This document shows positions 5,997 through 8,467 of a stretch of 8,467 nt of DNA, in pieces. The position numbers and the translations under genes were made by a program. Under the pieces are notes generated by a model, which did no database searches, had not been told where the DNA came from, and saw nothing but the letters and a program-made list of their open reading frames with translations. Origin of the DNA: UBA6921 sp031363085 (GTDB lineage: Bacteria; Pseudomonadota; Gammaproteobacteria; SG8-11). The stretch lies in NCBI GenBank assembly GCA_031363085.1, contig JANLTU010000035.1:1-8467 (forward strand), given 5' to 3'. The stretch's first letter is position 1. Every line of letters starts with the position of its first letter.

Positions 5997-7145
5997 ATGC
6001 AAGCGCGCCCTTTAATCAAATTTTTCGTCACCTACGCCATCATCGGATTGGTCGCCGCATGGATGGTGGTGACGCTGTTTCCGAATTTATTGAATTCCAA
6101 TCGTTCGGTGGTTGAAATCAAACAAGGCACGGCGCCCAGCGGCAGCCCGATGTCGGGCGTGGTGTCGTATGCTGATGCGGTGGACTTGGCTGCCCCCGCC
6201 GTGGTGAATATCTACACCACCAAAATTATTCAGCAAAGATCCAACCCCCTGCTGGAAGATCCCTTATTCCGGCGCTTTTTCGGCGACATCACGGTGCCAC
6301 GCCAACGCTTGCAAAACAGTTTGGGCTCAGGCGTGATCGTCAGCTCGCAAGGCTATATTCTCACCAACAATCATGTCACGGCCGGCGCCGATGAAGTTTT
6401 GATTGCGCTGAACGATGGACGCAGCGCGCAAGCCACCCTGGTCGGCAATGACCCGGAGAGCGATCTGGCAGTCTTGCATATTGATCTGCCCAACCTACCG
6501 ACCATCACCATCAACCAAACGGATCGCCTGCGCGTTGGCGACGTGGTGCTGGCCATCGGCAACCCGTTTGGCGTCGGGCAAGCGGTGTCGCAAGGCATCG
6601 TCAGCGCGACGCGCCGCAATCAACTGGGCATCAACACCTTCGAAGATTTCATTCAAACTGACGCCGCAATTAACCCCGGCAATTCCGGCGGCGCGCTGAC
6701 CAACGCCTATGGTCAACTGGTCGGCATCAACATGGCGATTTATTCACGCTCCGGTGGTTCGCAAGGCATCGGCTTTGCGATTCCGATGAGCATCGCGAAA
6801 AAAGTCATGGAAGAAATCATCAGCTACGGTCACGCGGTGCGCGGCTGGCTGGGCATCGAACCTCAAGACCTGACCCCGCACTTAGCCGAGTCGTTCGGGC
6901 TAAAAGATGTCACCGGCGTGATCGTCGCCGGTGTGTTGTCCGGCGGCCCCGCAGATCGTGCCGGCCTGCGGCGCGGCGACATCATCACCCACATCGCCGG
7001 TAACGCGGTCGAAGATGGACAGTCCGCACTGAGCATTATCTCAACCACCGCACCGGGCAGCAGCGTCGAAATCCGCATGATCCGCAACGGCACCGCCACC
7101 ACCAAAAATGCCGTGGTCGCACAACGACCGGTGCCGGAACGCTAA
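5997..7145 (+). CDS. algW: Membrane-anchored HtrA-family serine protease, AlgW/DegS type
   Basis: This 382-residue protein has one N-terminal membrane anchor (about 8-29), a trypsin-like protease domain (about 55-275) and a single PDZ domain (about 280-372). The catalytic triad is visible: H126 in TNNHV, D156 in ESDLAVL and S230 in GNSGG. The loop NPLLEDPLFRRFFGD (83-97) resembles AlgW more than E. coli DegS. In Pseudomonas and E. coli this enzyme sits in the periplasm, senses misfolded outer-membrane porin C-termini through its PDZ domain, and makes the first cut in the anti-sigma factor MucA/RseA. That cut releases the envelope-stress sigma factor. DegP and DegQ differ in having two PDZ domains and a cleaved signal peptide. 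Neither the anti-sigma nor the sigma gene is in this window. The symbol algW is chosen over degS from the loop and the Nif3 neighbour. Confidence 0.92.
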   Translation: MQARPLIKFFVTYAIIGLVAAWMVVTLFPNLLNSNRSVVEIKQGTAPSGSPMSGVVSYADAVDLAAPAVVNIYTTKIIQQRSNPLLEDPLFRRFFGDITVPRQRLQNSLGSGVIVSSQGYILTNNHVTAGADEVLIALNDGRSAQATLVGNDPESDLAVLHIDLPNLPTITINQTDRLRVGDVVLAIGNPFGVGQAVSQGIVSATRRNQLGINTFEDFIQTDAAINPGNSGGALTNAYGQLVGINMAIYSRSGGSQGIGFAIPMSIAKKVMEEIISYGHAVRGWLGIEPQDLTPHLAESFGLKDVTGVIVAGVLSGGPADRAGLRRGDIITHIAGNAVEDGQSALSIISTTAPGSSVEIRMIRNGTATTKNAVVAQRPVPER

Positions 7146-7211
7146 CCCCCAGTACCACACGGGAAAAGCCTGTACTACGAGCAGATCGCTTGAGTAATAC
7201 CATTAAGCAAG

Positions 7212-7235
7212 CCTGACCCGGGTTCCAGGTTTTTC
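7212..7235 (+). terminator. Weak candidate terminator after the protease gene
   Basis: CCTGACCCGGGTTCCAGG pairs its ends (CCTG with CAGG) with an imperfect interior and is followed by TTTTT on the plus strand, 67 bases after the protease stop. The stem is short and bulged, so it is a candidate only. Confidence 0.35.
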
Positions 7236-7261
7236 TCTGATAACACCTGACTGGTCAATAT

Positions 7262-7942
7262 TCAGATATAACTGTAGCCAAGTTTAGTGATTGAGCGTAG
7301 TTGCGTCTCCGTCTCTGGCCATGGATCCATAATTCGCGCAGCACCGGTTAGCGTCGGGTTTTTACTCGGATGCGTCACTTGCCACTGGCTCCAGAGCCGA
7401 TCAATATTGCCGTGGTGTAACCAGAAGATTGGATCCGCCGGAGATATCCGGATATCAGCCATCGTGCCACCTGCCCCGCCGATTTCATTGTGTATCTGAT
7501 TGTGCGGCCCGCTTTCAAGATGGTTAGTAAAATCGGTGAAGGTCGCTCGGGCCATGATCGTCGTTACGTCCTTCGTTGCAGAAATACTTACCTTGCGCTT
7601 GACACGTATTGTGCCGACCCCAGGCACAACCACCGTTGGTTTGAACGTTTTTATCCACGGCGGCACCGCCTTATTTACAGCCCAATCCCAATACGGGATG
7701 AATGTCGCCGGATCAATTTGCTGCAACGCTTTCTCGAGCATCAGCAAATAGTCACGATGCCATGGAAGGAAGCGTTGTTCACCGGTTAAGTCCATCCCGT
7801 GCATGTCATGACTCATGTCGCCATGGATCGCGACCAGCTTGCCGTACGGATTGGCAATATCCGAGAGCATCGTATTAATTGCATTTTTATAGCGGGTACT
7901 TTCAGCGGGGGTGAGAGCATGAGCATTTTTGCGTTGAGTCAT
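7262..7942 (-). CDS. Short tyrosinase-family dicopper oxidase
   Basis: This 226-residue protein has the type-3 copper fold of tyrosinases, which oxidise phenols and catechols with O2. The CuA side holds IHGDMSHDMHGM (39-50) and RFLPWHRDYLLMLE (57-70), with H62 certain and H40, H45 or H48 supplying the other two ligands. The CuB side holds GPHNQIH (145-151) with H147 and H151, and DPIFWLHHGNIDRLW (170-184) with H177. N148 after the first CuB histidine matches the asparagine linked to monophenolase activity. There is no signal or Tat peptide, and no caddie or caddie-like partner is nearby. The length is below that of Streptomyces enzymes (about 270). In those the second CuA histidine lies nine residues before the WH histidine; that place is Thr53 here, so CuA is arranged differently. 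GGAGA six bases before the ATG supports the start. Confidence 0.9.
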   Translation of the reverse strand: MTQRKNAHALTPAESTRYKNAINTMLSDIANPYGKLVAIHGDMSHDMHGMDLTGEQRFLPWHRDYLLMLEKALQQIDPATFIPYWDWAVNKAVPPWIKTFKPTVVVPGVGTIRVKRKVSISATKDVTTIMARATFTDFTNHLESGPHNQIHNEIGGAGGTMADIRISPADPIFWLHHGNIDRLWSQWQVTHPSKNPTLTGAARIMDPWPETETQLRSITKLGYSYI

Positions 7943-8042
7943 AGATATTCTCCGTGCTGAGTAGTTTTGGTTTGTCTACGGAAATCTGCGCCGCCTCATG
8001 CAGAGCTTAGTGATTACAATAACTGCCGAACGAGCCACGATG

Positions 8043-8057
8043 TTTCCGAAACGGAAA
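8043..8057. promoter_or_regulatory. Perfect 6-bp dyad, possible operator
   Basis: TTTCCG, three adenines, then CGGAAA form a 15-base palindrome-like site about 100 bases upstream of the tyrosinase start. Half of it recurs nearer the gene at 7979-7984 (CGGAAA). This is the kind of spacing seen for dimeric repressors, but no regulator gene is in view. Confidence 0.3.
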
Positions 8058-8117
8058 TCTTCATGCTCACTTCAATAATAATAGTAGTAGTGCACACGTT
8101 TTTTGGTAAAAGTTCGC

Positions 8118-8132
8118 CCCATTAAAAATGGG
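8118..8132. repeat. Small dyad CCCATT-AAA-AATGGG downstream of the ftsZ fragment
   Basis: This 6-bp inverted repeat with a three-base loop lies 28 bases beyond the stop of the minus-strand ftsZ fragment. It has no T-run directly after it on the minus strand. A role as a weak terminator is possible but not shown. Confidence 0.35.
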
Positions 8133-8160
8133 TAGAGTAGAGAACAGGTAAGCTCGGTCG

Positions 8161-8467
8161 TCAATAGTGGACGCCATCACCATTAGGCTGCTGCTCGTTG
8201 TTGGCACCCTGGTGCGAATACGACTGGTGCCAAGTTACCGAGTTTCGAATACGGCCGTTGGCAGTCAGCAGTTTGTCGTTGGGAATGGTGATCAGCGAGT
8301 CGACGTATTCGGTCAATTCACGGATACCCGTTTCGGCCACGCTCGCACGCTTTTTGCCTTCGAACGGAAACGGCTTGGTGACCACCGCCACGGTCAGAAT
8401 GCCCAGTTCTTTGGCGATCTGCGCGATCACCGGCGCCGCGCCGGTACCGGTGCCACCGCCCATGCCG
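8161..8467 (-). pseudogene. ftsZ: ftsZ fragment, 3'-truncated with an unrelated tail (5' end outside the window)
   Basis: Reading in from the right edge, the frame encodes about 68 residues that are plainly FtsZ, the tubulin-like GTPase that forms the division ring. They include the GTP-binding signature GGGTGTG, LGILTVAVVTKPFPFEGKKR and VDSLITIPNDKLL. By comparison with E. coli FtsZ they correspond to roughly residues 104-171. After NDKLLT (about 8266) the homology ends abruptly. A 33-residue tail follows, starting ANGRIRNSVTWHQ, and ends at TGA 8163-8161. The rest of the GTPase domain and the C-terminal domain, including the catalytic T7 loop, are absent, and no frame downstream resumes FtsZ. 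The copy therefore cannot polymerise or hydrolyse GTP normally. It may be a broken duplicate, a recombination scar, or an assembly join; the true ftsZ would be elsewhere. Confidence 0.8.
8201..8233. repeat. Inverted repeat in the ftsZ-fragment tail
   Basis: TTGGCACC (8201-8208) and GGTGCCAA (8226-8233) are exact reverse complements around a 17-base loop. The 8-mer CGAATACG occurs at 8215-8222 and again at 8246-8253, so this foreign tail is repeat-rich right next to the point where FtsZ homology stops. It could be the end of a small mobile sequence, but no target duplication or transposase was found. Confidence 0.45.

Larger units (their letters stand above)
7943..8160. other. Non-coding stretch with small repeats
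   Basis: This 218-base interval lies between the tyrosinase start and the end of the ftsZ fragment. It is more AT-rich than its surroundings and shows no convincing gene. It holds a direct repeat ACGGAAATCT (7978-7987 and 8051-8060), the dyad TTTCCG-AAA-CGGAAA (8043-8057), a trinucleotide run of AAT and AGT units near 8074-8090, and the dyad CCCATT-AAA-AATGGG (8118-8132). The promoter of the tyrosinase gene should lie here, but I found no clear -35/-10 pair. Confidence 0.5.

Noticed and set aside
7211..7235. tRNA-like T-arm sequence (GGGTTCCAGG)
   Set aside because: No acceptor stem, anticodon arm or CCA end can be built around it. The following T-run fits a terminator better.
8074..8090. 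Trinucleotide run of AAT and AGT units as a phase-variation tract
   Set aside because: Only a few copies of each unit are present. The run is not inside a gene or between recognisable promoter boxes, and trinucleotide changes would not shift a frame.
8161..8265. Integron attC site in the ftsZ tail
   Set aside because: An inverted repeat is present, but the paired core sites (RYYYAAC and GTTRRRY) are not found at its ends.

Overview
The window looks like chromosomal DNA of a gammaproteobacterium, moderately GC-rich. The best evidence is the divergent pair of a YbgI-type Nif3 protein and an AlgW/DegS-type membrane-anchored protease, an arrangement I recall from Pseudomonas. A Pseudomonas-like 2OG-Fe(II) prolyl hydroxylase and a YceI protein fit the same group. 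I cannot name a genus or species.

Left part (1-2355, minus strand): the start of a secreted protein runs off the left edge (97-1). It is followed, reading rightwards, by a roughly 290-bp interval with at most one doubtful small ORF, then by two tandem proteins of the formylglycine-generating-enzyme/SUMF1 fold. The transcriptionally first of these carries two CXXCH heme motifs ahead of the fold and keeps a CX4C cysteine pair. The second is a predicted lipoprotein that lacks this pair. A perfect 10-bp inverted repeat lies between them. This pair is the most unusual part of the window and suggests a periplasmic redox or metal-maturation job.

Middle (2356-5170): a divergent prolyl-hydroxylase-like 2OG oxygenase with a probable TTG start converges on a small pentapeptide-repeat protein. 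Then comes a plus-strand pair: a polytopic membrane protein of unknown function, and 13 bases later a secreted YceI lipid-binding protein that ends at a strong hairpin.

Right part (5181-8467): the Nif3-like gene (minus) and the degS/algW-like protease (plus) diverge from a 57-bp gap. The protease gene ends near a weak terminator. Beyond it lie a short tyrosinase-family protein (minus), a repeat-containing non-coding stretch, and an ftsZ fragment (minus). The ftsZ homology stops abruptly after about residue 170 and an unrelated short tail follows, so this end looks rearranged.

Likely functional groups are periplasmic redox/maturation (the SUMF1 pair), envelope stress sensing (the protease), envelope lipid or isoprenoid handling (YceI and its membrane partner), and post-translational hydroxylation (the oxygenase). 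No CRISPR array, tRNA, rRNA or recognisable transposase gene was seen.
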